A DNA stretch of 32,166 bases from contig JAIEQO010000847.1 of assembly GCA_019747655.1 (NCBI GenBank), positions 1 through 32,166 on the forward strand, in the 5' to 3' direction. Of this stretch, positions 12,001 to 16,894 are shown in pieces. This DNA is from Gemmataceae bacterium (GTDB lineage Bacteria > Planctomycetota > Planctomycetia > Gemmatales > Gemmataceae). The translations under genes were made by a program, and so were the position numbers. Within the stretch, counting starts at the first letter, position 1. Each line of letters opens with the position of its first letter. The notes under the pieces were generated by a model that made no database searches, was not told the origin of the DNA, and was given only the letters and a program-made list of their open reading frames with translations.

Positions 12001-15000
12001 CCCCCGCCGACGAAGGTGAGGAGCGGGTAGTTCTGGTTGTTGTTGGGGCCGGCGTCGGCGTCGTCGGCGTCGTTGGTGGTGACGCCGTCGCCGCCGAGGT
12101 CGATGCCCAGCCCGGTGTTCGAGTGGATCGAGTTGCCGCGGATGGTGTTGCCGGTCGTCGTCGGGTCGAGGACGGCCACCCCCGCCGTGGCGTTGTAGGC
12201 GATCGTGTTGCCCGCCCCGGCCGCCGTGCTGCCGACGGTGTTGTTCGCCGCGCCGCCATCGACGCGCACGCCGTCGCTGCCGTTGCCCAGGGCCGCCGTC
12301 CCGGCCGCGTTCGTCCCGATCAGGTTCCCGGCCACCACGTTCCCGGTGGCGGCGACGCCGCTGATCCATACCCCGTAGGACGTGTTCCCGCTGATCAGGT
12401 TCCCGTCCCCGGCCCCCGGGCCGCCGACCTGGGTGCCCCTCACGCCCTGCGACGCCGCAAGCCCCTGGATGCCGATGCCGACCGCGTTGGGGATCGCGGC
12501 GGTGCCGGCCTGGTTCGTGCCGATGTAGTTGCCGCGGATGAGGTTGTTGTTGCTGGCCCCGCCGGAGTCGTTGATCGCGATCCCGTACCCCGCGCTGCCC
12601 GAGATCACGTTCCGGGCGGCCGCGGTGCTGCCGCCGATCGTGTTGCCCGTCGAGCCGCTATTGATGATGACGTTGAAGCTGGTGTTGCGGAGGGCCGCGG
12701 CGCCGGTCTTGTCCGTGCCGATCAGGTTGCCCTGGACGGTGTTGGAAGAGGCCGCGAACAGGTAGACCCCGGCCCGGCCGTTGCCCGAGATCAGGTTCCC
12801 CTCGCCCGCCCCGGTGCCGCCGACCGCGTTGCCGGACGCCCCGCCGACGAGCACCCCGTCCTGGGTGTTGGCCACCCGGGCCGTGCCGTTGGCGTCGGTG
12901 CCGACGTAGTTGCCCACGACCCGGTTCCCGGTCGCCCCGGCCCCCCAAATGGACAGCCCGACGACGTTCCCGCTGATCACGTTCCTGGCCCCGGCCGCGG
13001 TGCCGCCGACCGTGTTCGCGGTCGCCCCGCCGGCGATTAGCACCCCCGCGTTGCCGTTGCCCAGCCCCAGCGCGCCGCCCGCGTCGGTGCCGATGTAGTT
13101 GCCGAGGACGGTGTTGGCGGTGGCGGCTCCGGAAACCAGGACGCCGCTGCCGGCGTTGCCGCTGATGACGTTCCGCTCGGCCGCGGTGGTCCCGCCGACG
13201 ACGACCCCGGACGCACCGGAGGCGATGGCCACCCCCTCGCTGTTGTTCCCCCGGTCGAGGGTGCCGGTGGCGTCGGTGCCGATGTAGTTGCCGACCACCA
13301 GCCCGCTGGTCGTGCCGGCGGAGTAGAAATACAGACCCGTGAGCTGGTTGCCGGAGATCACGTTCCGGGCGGCCGCCGTCGTCCCGCCGACGGTCGTCCC
13401 GGGGGTGCCGCCGACGAACACCCCGTACTGCCCGTTCCGGACCACCGTCGACCCGTCGCTGCCGAGCCCGATGGTGTTGCCGGCGATCCGGTTGTTCGTC
13501 CCGGCGGCGGTCAGGAGGATGCCGTCGAGGTCGTTCCCGCTGATGACGTTCCCGGCCCCGGCGACCGTCCCGCCGATCACGTTGCCGGTCGTGCCGTTCT
13601 GGAGCCGGACGCCCTCGTTCGCGTTGCCCCGGTCGAGCAGGCCGGTCGCGTCGGTCCCGATGTAGTTCCCCTGGATGGTGTTGCCGGTGACGCCGGGCCC
13701 GTCGAGGACGACCCCGGTCCCGGCGTTCCCGCTGATGACGTTGCGGGCCCCGGGGGCGGTCCCGCCGATCAGGTTGCCGGTCGCGTCGTAGACCAGCTCG
13801 ATCCCGTCGCCGGCCCCGGTCAGCCCGGCCGTCCCGGCGGCGTTCAACCCGATCGTGTTGCCCTGGATGACGAACCCGCTGCTGTCGATGGCGATGCCGG
13901 CGACCGTCCCGCCGATCAGGTTGCCGGCCCCGGGGGCGGTCCCGCCGATGGTGTTCACGGCCACCGTCCCGTCCGTGCCGTTGAGCAACACGCCGTAATC
14001 GACGAAGGCGACCGTGCCGGCCGCGTTGGTGCCGATGAAGTTCCCCTCGACCCGGTTCCCGGTGGTCAGGGTGGGGGCACCGCCGGAGATCTGGATGCCG
14101 CTGGCGAAGACGTTCCGGGCCCCGGCCGCGGTGCCGCCGAACCGGGTGTTCGTCGGGCCCCGGTAGATCCACTCGCCGTAGTTGTTCGGCAGGTACACGG
14201 TGCCGGTCCGGTCGAGGCCGAACAGGTTCCCCTGGACGACGGTGTTGTTCGTGCCGACGCCTTCGATGTAGAGGCCGGTCGTGGTGTTGCCGCTGATCAG
14301 GTTGCCGGCCCCGGTGCCCGGGGTGGGGGTGAGCCCGCCGACCGTGTTGTTCGCCGCCCCGGCCTCGATCCAGACGCCCACGTAGTTCGGGACGGCGGCC
14401 GTCCCGGTCGCGTCGGTGCCGATGAAGTTGCCCTGGATGACGTTGGCGGTGGTCCCGACGCCGCCGAGCCGGACCCCACTGCCGGCGTTGCCGCCGATGA
14501 CGTTTCCGGCCCCGGCGGCCGTCCCGCCGATGGTGTTGCCCGACGCCCCGCCGTCGATCTGGACGCCGCTGCCGGTATTCCCGACGACCGTGGACCCGTT
14601 CGGGGCGAGGCCGATGTAGTTGTTCAGGATGGTGGCGCCGGTGGCCCCGGCGCCGGTGAGCCGGATGCCGTCGCCGGTGTTGCCGCTGATGGTGTTGCGG
14701 CCGAGGATCGTGGTCCCGCCGACGGTGGCGTTGGCCGCCTGGATGATGATCCCGCCGTTGGCGTTGGGCAGTGCCGTCCCGGCCGCGGACAGCCCGATGG
14801 TGTTACCGCCGATCACGGCGCCGCTGGAGCTGCCGGCGAGGACGATGCCGGCGTCGTCGTTCCCCGAGATCAGGTTGCCGGAGACGCTGGCGTTCGGGGC
14901 GTTGGCGATGTCGACGCCGAAGGTGCCGTTGCCGCGGTCGAGGGTGCCGGTGAGGTCGGTCCCGACGTAGTTGTCCTGGATCGTCACCCCGGCCGCGCCG

Positions 15001-16406
15001 CCCGTCACGAAGATGCCGGACAGTTGGAAGCGGTTGACCGCCAGGCCCCGGATGACGGAGTTGGACGCCAACGCCGAGGTCACCGTCGGGCCGTACGAGT
15101 TGCCGGCGTTCTGGCCGCTCACCTCGATCAGCGGGGTGCCGGCGTACCCCGGCTGGGTGGTCCCGTCGAGCACGACCGTCCGGTTCATGACCGGGAGGGC
15201 CGAGGTCGGGGCGATGGTCTGGGCCCCGGTGCCGATCTTGAAGACGATCGTGTCCGTCCCGGCCACGGCGTTCGCGTTGGTGATCGCCTCGCGGAGCGAG
15301 CCGAGGCCCGCGTCGGTGGTGTTGGTGACCTTGAACAGGTACTCGTAGGCCCCGATGTCGGTGTTCCCGAACCGCGTCTGGGCGCGCTGGTCGGCCGCCG
15401 GGGCGCTGGCCGCGTTCCCGGCGTTGATCGCCGGGCTGTCGGGGAGCAGGGCCATCGTCCGGGTCGGGCCGCCGTTGTCGGCCAGCGGCCCCAGCCGCGG
15501 GTCGGTCACGCCGACGAGGTTGCCGCCCACCCCGTTGACCAGGCCGCCCGAGCCACCGGTGCCGATCAGGTTGTTCGACCCGGACACCGTCCCGTCGATG
15601 CCCCCCCCGGCCAGTTGGGCGGCGACGATCGTGTTCGTCAGGGTGACCGTCCCGCCGATGTTGTCCAGGTTGCCGGCGCCAGTGCTGGCGGAGTTGCCGC
15701 TGACGGTGCTGTTGACCACGCCGAGGGTGCCGCCGCCGGCGTTGGCGATGCCCCCGCCCCGCCCCGAGGTGTTCCCGGTCAGGGTGGTGTTGGTCAGCGC
15801 CAGGGTGCCATAGTTCTCCAGCCCGCCGCCCTCGTTCGCGGCGTTCGCGGTGAACAGGCTATCCGCCACGGTGGCCACGCCGGTGTTCCCGAGGCCGCCG
15901 CCGTAGGACCCGGAGTTGCCGCCGACGGCGAGGCCGGTGATCGCCACCGTGCCGTCGTTCCGGATGCCGCCGCCGATGAACGCCCCGGACCCGCCGGTGA
16001 CGGTCAGCCCCGACAGGCCCGCCGACGCCCCGGCGTTGATCAGGAACACCCGGCCGGCGCCGTTGCCGTCGACCGTCACCCGGCCGGCCCCGGGGCCGGT
16101 CACGGTGGTCGTCGCCGAGTCGGTGAAGGCGATCTCGCCGGAGGTCAGGGTGATTGTCTGCGGGGTGGCGAACACGCCCGCCGTGTCGAACACGATGGTG
16201 TCGACCCCGGCGGCTACGTTCGCCGAGAGGACCGCGTCCCGCAGCGACCCGGCCCCGGCGTCGTTGGTGTTGGTCACGATGAAGAGGGCCGGGACCGCCC
16301 GGTCTTCCAGCGGTTCCACGGCCAGCCGGGGGGGCGACACCGCCCGGCGGATCGGGCGGGTGGTGGGGCGGGCGAAGACCTTGCGGATCCAGGAGCGGGG
16401 GGTCAT
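1..16406 (-). CDS. Giant multidomain exoprotein with two metalloprotease motifs, C-terminus beyond window
   Basis: One open frame of at least 5468 codons starts at the ATG at 16406 and continues past base 1. I checked the frame at many domain motifs and found no in-frame stop. The N-terminus has the planctomycete extracellular motif VEPLEDRAVPA (residues 30-40). Approximate order: CSLREA/choice-of-anchor-Q beta-helix modules (40-350); parallel beta-helix repeats of the type NYIGTDATG...GNVISGN (360-1470); Ig/PKD-like domains (1480-2230); RTX-like repeats (2240-3430); canonical RTX units; a zinc motif HELAHLAGLRH (3776); a PPC domain (3900-4040); cadherin/PKD domains with five (T/N)I(D/N)WGDG motifs (4110-4960); a DUF7305/TadG-like domain (5000-5230); and HELGHALGLGH followed by a Met-turn SVMF (5370). 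It is probably secreted or surface-anchored and acts as adhesin, matrix component and possibly protease. The initiation region has only a weak SD. It is absent from the ORF track because it has no stop in the window. The substrate is unknown. Confidence 0.94.
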   Translation of the reverse strand, partial: MTPRSWIRKVFARPTTRPIRRAVSPPRLAVEPLEDRAVPALFIVTNTNDAGAGSLRDAVLSANVAAGVDTIVFDTAGVFATPQTITLTSGEIAFTDSATTTVTGPGAGRVTVDGNGAGRVFLINAGASAGLSGLTVTGGSGAFIGGGIRNDGTVAITGLAVGGNSGSYGGGLGNTGVATVADSLFTANAANEGGGLENYGTLALTNTTLTGNTSGRGGGIANAGGGTLGVVNSTVSGNSASTGAGNLDNIGGTVTLTNTIVAAQLAGGGIDGTVSGSNNLIGTGGSGGLVNGVGGNLVGVTDPRLGPLADNGGPTRTMALLPDSPAINAGNAASAPAADQRAQTRFGNTDIGAYEYLFKVTNTTDAGLGSLREAITNANAVAGTDTIVFKIGTGAQTIAPTSALPVMNRTVVLDGTTQPGYAGTPLIEVSGQNAGNSYGPTVTSALASNSVIRGLAVNRFQLSGIFVTGGAAGVTIQDNYVGTDLTGTLDRGNGTFGVDIANAPNASVSGNLISGNDDAGIVLAGSSSGAVIGGNTIGLSAAGTALPNANGGIIIQAANATVGGTTILGRNTISGNTGDGIRLTGAGATGATILNNYIGLAPNGSTVVGNTGSGVQIDGGASGNTIGGTAAGAGNVIGGNAGSGVRLGGVGTTANVIQGNFIGTDATGTAAVPNYVGVWIEAGAANNTVGGLTPTPGTGAGNLISGNTTTGLYIEGVGTNNTVVQGNLFGLDRTGTVYLPNNYGEWIYRGPTNTRFGGTAAGARNVFASGIQISGGAPTLTTGNRVEGNFIGTNAAGTVAFVDYGVLLNGTDGTVAVNTIGGTAPGAGNLIGGTVAGIAIDSSGFVIQGNTIGLNAAGTAGLTGAGDGIELVYDATGNLIGGTAPGARNVISGNAGTGVVLDGPGVTGNTIQGNYIGTDATGLLDRGNANEGVRLQNGTTGNVIGGTVAGAGNVISGNDLDGILLTAAGTNNRIAGNTIGLGSDGSTVVRNGQYGVFVGGTPGTTVGGTTAAARNVISGNQLTGLYFYSAGTTSGLVVGNYIGTDATGTLDRGNNSEGVAIASGASGVVVGGTTAAERNVISGNAGSGVLVSGAATANTVLGNYIGTDAGGALGLGNGNAGVLIAGGATANTVGGTAAGARNVISGNVVGLSIWGAGATGNRVVGNYVGTDANGTARVANTQDGVLVGGASGNAVGGTGAGEGNLISGNGRAGVYLFAASSNTVQGNLIGTDKTGAAALRNTSFNVIINSGSTGNTIGGSTAAARNVISGSAGYGIAINDSGGASNNNLIRGNYIGTNQAGTAAIPNAVGIGIQGLAASQGVRGTQVGGPGAGDGNLISGNTSYGVWISGVAATGNVVAGNLIGTNAAGTAALGNGSDGVRVDGGAANNTVGSTAAGAGNTIAYNATAGVAVLDPTTTGNTIRGNSIHSNTGLGIDLGGDGVTTNDADDADAGPNNNQNYPLLTFVGGGATSNPRGTLSAAPNSTYTLDFYASDAADPSGYGEGRRYLGSAAVTTDAAGRAAVSVNFVGVATTTSEVVTVTATDAGGNTSEFAQSILSNVPPTVTLATPADALVGVTVPFTPVLTDAVPGKTYRYAWTVTFNGSPVALPDATVVADGASDQETFFFTPQRVGSYVLAVTVTDSRGGVTTATSAQIVVSATTLGVTITGNPLGTPVPFAAVAGQPVTLTSRVADPRQAATDPKTGLAVVPAYTYRWSVTLGGAAFALPAGTVTTAPTLTFTPTAGGLYLATLAVRDGTEAAGADDVSLYNTAAPAAQVVVRPGTAVAAGTVVELQAVVTDAALRRSLSFAWTVTPDNGQPVTQATNATGVFAFTPAADGNYTVTLAVTDDRGRTGVGTPVLVRVARSVPTVTITGPTAAPPGVPLTLTGTATDADPNRPGSGTGTAYTLSWRATTTAGTLSSATGTGGSFTFTPSAPGTVVVTLTATDPNGVETSYPVVVGVAATARALAVTPTANPAAGQSLTWSAALAPAAVGTTYAWSVFGPDGITRTYDTGTTGTLTVPAARPGRYDVTVTATAGGVPYTAGPPAAGTSAVVPPAAVGVSIAVSPPTPPQTAILEGDAVTLTGTATQPGADLSDLSKASYLWTVTGPNGFSQVGVLPTLGVVPLVAGTYTATLLVRDFTGGSGTATTTFAVAHAPPRPTLRYLDTAADGTTGFQAVVSNPAGVYSFRYTVQVNGRTYINDTPGGSAFTFRIPPVAGPTTVRVLVADSASAGGEIATTVQAVAAGTAANPVQKTVTAADLLTGTNVAVVLARGNNRVFVDPSLTAATTVQFIAVGGSNKFTGGASTNVFFGDSGTNELVGGSGPNTFFASGNDTLTGGSGPNRFVPVTVDASTGNVLNVAAGTGANTLDLSRQDGVTLDLTTTGAAQPFDGDGNSVRLTGTFQTVIGTAGADTLTAGSGASVVGGGGSDLLKADNATNVTLAAGSGNNASLVAGAGARNVSLVGGSGGNTSLVAGGGSRNVSLVGGSGGNASLIALGGNVSLVGGSGSNASLVAGAGSSNVSLIGGSGGNSSLVALGGNVSLVGGSGNNASLVAGAGSTNVSLVGGSGGNTSLVALGGNVSLVGGSGNNSSLVAGSGSSNVSLIGGSGGNSSLVAGTGSGNVTLVGGSGNNSSLVATAGNVSLVGGSGGNTSLVAGGGSANVTLVGGSGNNASLVAGGGSTNVSLVGGSGGNNSLVALGGNVSLVGGSGNNASLVAGGGSRNVSLVGGSGGNASLVAGGGSRNVSLVGGSGNNATLVAGGGSANVSLVGGSGGNTSLVALGGNVSLVGGSGGNTSLVAGGGSANVTLVGGSGSNSSLVALGGNVSLVGGSGSYASLIAGAGSTNVTLVGGSGSNSSLVAGGGSANVSLIGGSGNNASLVAGGGSRNVSLIGGSGSNSSLVALGGNVSLVGGSGGNASLVAGAGARNVTLVGGSGSNASLSAGAGSVNVSLVGGSGANASLVSGAGSINVSLIGGSGNNASLSATGGTNVSLVGGSGNGSRLSVADATGALLIGGLGGNASLSASGASTGVVLIGGFGDNNTLAASAGVSGAELVGGFGKNNTLDVTGVNNAVLVGGFGDGNSLTATGGDNVVLIGGSGKNNLLTRTGGTNSYLLGQSGNNASLVSGGGTNVSLVGGSGDNLYLIDTGSTNVSLLGGSGNNDTVVSVNGTDVTVLGGNGDGNLVSASGGKNVFAVGGTGDGNRLTAADLLDSTVLGGAGNGNVIDNSFGTNVLVVGGTGLANALTDRSGTGNTLVNGGNGLASLTAIAGNGVRLFGGGGTDHLKAVGGVNVGLFGQNGDNTYSLSGSLASPFTGYLDALGTVGLEQSSTDELQSGTNTILFPTAARVEIDLGLSVGGAATAAAAAAATQPVAANVSLYLIGPFSGVVGSAAGNDLIRGNALANSLVAGAGNATLIAGSGDATLVAGSGRTSLVGGGGQTTYAFRGAAGQHTITQTNPNNTDIIDLSGLTTAATLNLGVTSAQAVTGSLTLTLTNPTVPDVIGSPFGNTLTGNARDNRFTLTTGANVVTAGSGLTTLKYAGAGLGENTITAPTPGNVVLNFHQLGAPLAFDLSRASQPVAGGTITFAGASDAQAVASVVGTIYGDALTGNPAAGAGGVSLYGGGGRDSLTGGAGADFLQAGVPQVVFLDFDTYTPLSPNNHVYTPAERDAIQQKLEGMYAAFTSAAVAGATTYRNGYVFTQSPATARALTRPTGGEFVTISFNKPPAGGQAEEVDFANADLGGTASVNASLILGAAGEPDRTTANFVALSAGLAAHELAHLAGLRHTDAFGPIGGGGYQVFLNGGQVSGLNPADFYPVFRQPAAAQSADADLLPIVRGTSVPAGATVYAAETVRHVMGSPASIGISRFDTLNDLFFGEREAIRLAFAQGGVVVPAQAAPHGSMAAAQDLGALPGLVVPNTLAAGALYAGRPFAVAAVAAAGSIGLDAAGRSRSDWYAFAGRQGDLMSFEVLSGVLPGNPRPLDTVLRVYDAAGNLLATNDDELESLDSLVFDLRLPADGRYYVQVDTWAEDGAVNTSQGDYLLYITSFTIGASLGGGSTLVAGPGGDVLYGGQGNNLFKLAPNAGPTTVIGGNGADVLDRSAAPLAAVTVVTPAGNTALTQVLGTPPALQFPAGVSNQSVDKGGQLLFSAAVTNPGRAVTYALSSAPAGATIRATDGRFSWPAGNAGTYTAVVVATASDGATATLTVTITVAPAAPVLTPLTPNQTAPVGTAVALRGSVANPVAVNTYAYAWTVTRNGQPFAAYSGQDLPFNPGVSGTFGVSLTVTEKLGNQQVGSNTTAATVTVDEVAPAVNPLPARATPAGGSVSFAGSYSYPGDRTSLTRTWAVAGTTLVGTGDTFTFTAPDAGVYTVTFTVTTASGLSRSVSAAVTAAGVPPTATPPADLAIAEGTSATLTFTNPFSPAPAVVAAGLRYSFALSAGGLAATYAAAGTSPSTTFVGADDGTFTVYGRVVDKNGAYTDYTIPVVVTNVPIVPAAGGPFTAGKGVTTGTITVATFTDPGGPELVARYAATIDWGDGTAPTAGTVGAPVNGAYPVTGSHTYANSGGYTVRVTLTHDTLPAVAVTAAVAVTAPALVGTGGFALAATKAADTGPVVVATFTDPTGPDAPASYAATIDWGDGTTGDGTISLSGGTYTVRGNHTYATTGTKTVAVTLKHTGSPDAAVTDTATVLNPYLVAQGVGVAATRNAPTGLVTVATFTDPAGPGAPAAYSATIDWGDGTAPAAGAIALGDDGRTFSVLGGHTYAAGTNTVTVTVRHVSASPGPKVVTAAAVVSNPAVTPTFAPFAGVIDIPLTGQTVATFTDPSGADAAANYSATIDWGDGTTPTAGTIGTAVNGVFPVKGTHTYAAVGTFTVTVTVVHGGSPAATASGPAVVEYGKVTATGGLTVPYASALSSAPVVATFTDPNGAGPLTYYSAAINWGDGQTSAGTITGPAGGVFSVSAPHTYFVLGTPPTITISIARRLGAPVTVTSTAAVGTSIVALNPTLSGAVTLSGAATIGIGGALVVNSNSNSALSASGSARVTAGSVRVRGGYSRSGAPQVTPAPATGAAALADPLANLPVPANPGGTPTNATIGGSSAVTLNPGRYSQINVSGAARVTLNPGVYVISGGGLSVSGSATLAGSGVMIYLAGSNYPSAGGTFGGASFSGAAAVTLSPAATGTYAGITLFQARDNTLAMTFSGSAREGVSGFVYAPKALLTLSGAVATVRTGLVVDRLNTSGSASSGQAAAGSGVEDGNPAGELLPTSLFVYVDAADPFSPGQRARIADAVAGIDALVEPYGVDVVEVDDPAAANVVVDLAPKSVLGGMAAGVLAVYDPVTSQITLIDGWDWYAGADPAAGAAQFDFQTVITHELGHALGLGHLPDPASVMFESLTPGTAKRSLLSSDLNVGNEHELPGALFADLSGWASAAESSPTADRGGPEPRAESAAPRDQAVPQAVSRTRPRATFL
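7382..9089 (-). repeat. Tandem 19/21-residue RTX-like repeat array inside the giant protein
   Basis: About 28 tandem units read in the coding strand as NVSLVGGSGGNTSLVAGGGS (21-residue form with one more residue) or NVSLVGGSGGNASLIALGG (19-residue form), that is 63 or 57 bp. More degenerate units continue to about 6700. The GGSGxN core recalls the RTX nonapeptide GGxGxDxUx and probably forms a beta-roll or solenoid. The Asp that binds calcium in true RTX repeats is replaced by Asn, Ser or Thr in nearly every unit. Almost every unit also contains two N-X-S/T triplets. Confidence 0.9.
12010..15330 (-). repeat. Parallel beta-helix repeat region of the giant protein
   Basis: This coding sub-region is built from imperfect repeats of roughly 60-70 residues of the form N-x-I-x-G-N-x-I-G-T-D-x-x-G, then G-N-x-x-G-V, then N-x-I-G-G-T-x-A-G-A-x-N-x-I-S-G-N. 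Such repeats are typical of right-handed beta-helix (PbH1) exoproteins of planctomycetes. The region follows a first helix block that ends in the choice-of-anchor-Q signature (DNGGPTRTM...SPAINAGN) and precedes the Ig/PKD array. It is probably an elongated stalk or carbohydrate-contacting surface. Confidence 0.85.
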
Positions 16407-16894
16407 GGGGATACCCTGGATTCGGACGGGGGGCGGGTCGTAACGAATCAGGCCGGCCGCGGGGGCCGGGGAGGAACGTCGGGGGGGTCAGGGCAGATCG
16501 GCGGCGCGGGCGCGGGCCGACATGCCGGCCCGGCCGGTAGCGACGCCCCGGGGTGCCGCAGGGGAACGGGGAGGCCCGGGGTGTGGGCGGCGCGGAGTGG
16601 TGCCGGGCCCCCGGGCACGGGGCGTGTCGGGTCCGGCGATCGACGGGCAGGGGCGTGCTGCGTCGTCATGAGAACGGCCCGGAACCAACCCGGAACCACG
16701 GCCGCGGGGCGGACGCGGCACACCCCGGGGCGGGTACGACCCGCCGCCGAAGCCCGACCGGTGCCGGAGCACCGATCGGTCCGGAGGAACCGCCGGCGGG
16801 CTCCGCCGGCGGGCGAGTGAGCTCAAGCTACTAGCAATGCGACGGACGCGCGAAATCACGCCAACATTTCGCCGAAGTTCCCGGCCGGCCCGGG
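16407..16894. other. Intergenic region upstream of the giant gene
   Basis: The 488 bp between the kinase stop and the giant-gene ATG contain no convincing gene. The listed ORFs here are Pro/Arg-rich shadows. Visible structure: a promoter-like element at 16835-16863; a bulged hairpin at 16756-16781 (GACCG-GTGC ... GCAC-cgat-CGGTC); and a tandem duplication of CCGCCGGCGGG near 16790-16814. GC falls locally around 16820-16880, as expected near a promoter. If transcription begins at the promoter-like element, the giant mRNA would have a 5' leader of about 400 nt. Confidence 0.6.
16835..16863 (-). promoter_or_regulatory. Promoter-like element, copy B (upstream of giant gene)
   Basis: In the minus direction it reads TGGCGTGATT, then 14 bases, then CATTG. 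It matches the element at 20399-20427 at 22 of 29 positions without gaps. The conserved blocks lie at the two ends and the middle is variable, as for -35/-10 pairs. It lies 31 bp past the kinase stop and about 430 bp before the giant gene. A role as an ECF-sigma promoter is inferred; it could also be a small 3' repeat. Confidence 0.4.

Noticed and set aside
8995-12369. 1124-aa minus-strand ORF and other long Arg/Gly-rich ORFs
   Set aside because: They lie in frames other than the one carrying PKD, PbH and zinc motifs and show shadow composition.
51-13040. 4329-aa plus-strand ORF
   Set aside because: It is the exact codon-register antisense of the giant minus-strand gene, with Gly/Arg/Asp/Val-rich low-complexity sequence and no domain. 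It is open because GC-rich repeats avoid the relevant codons.
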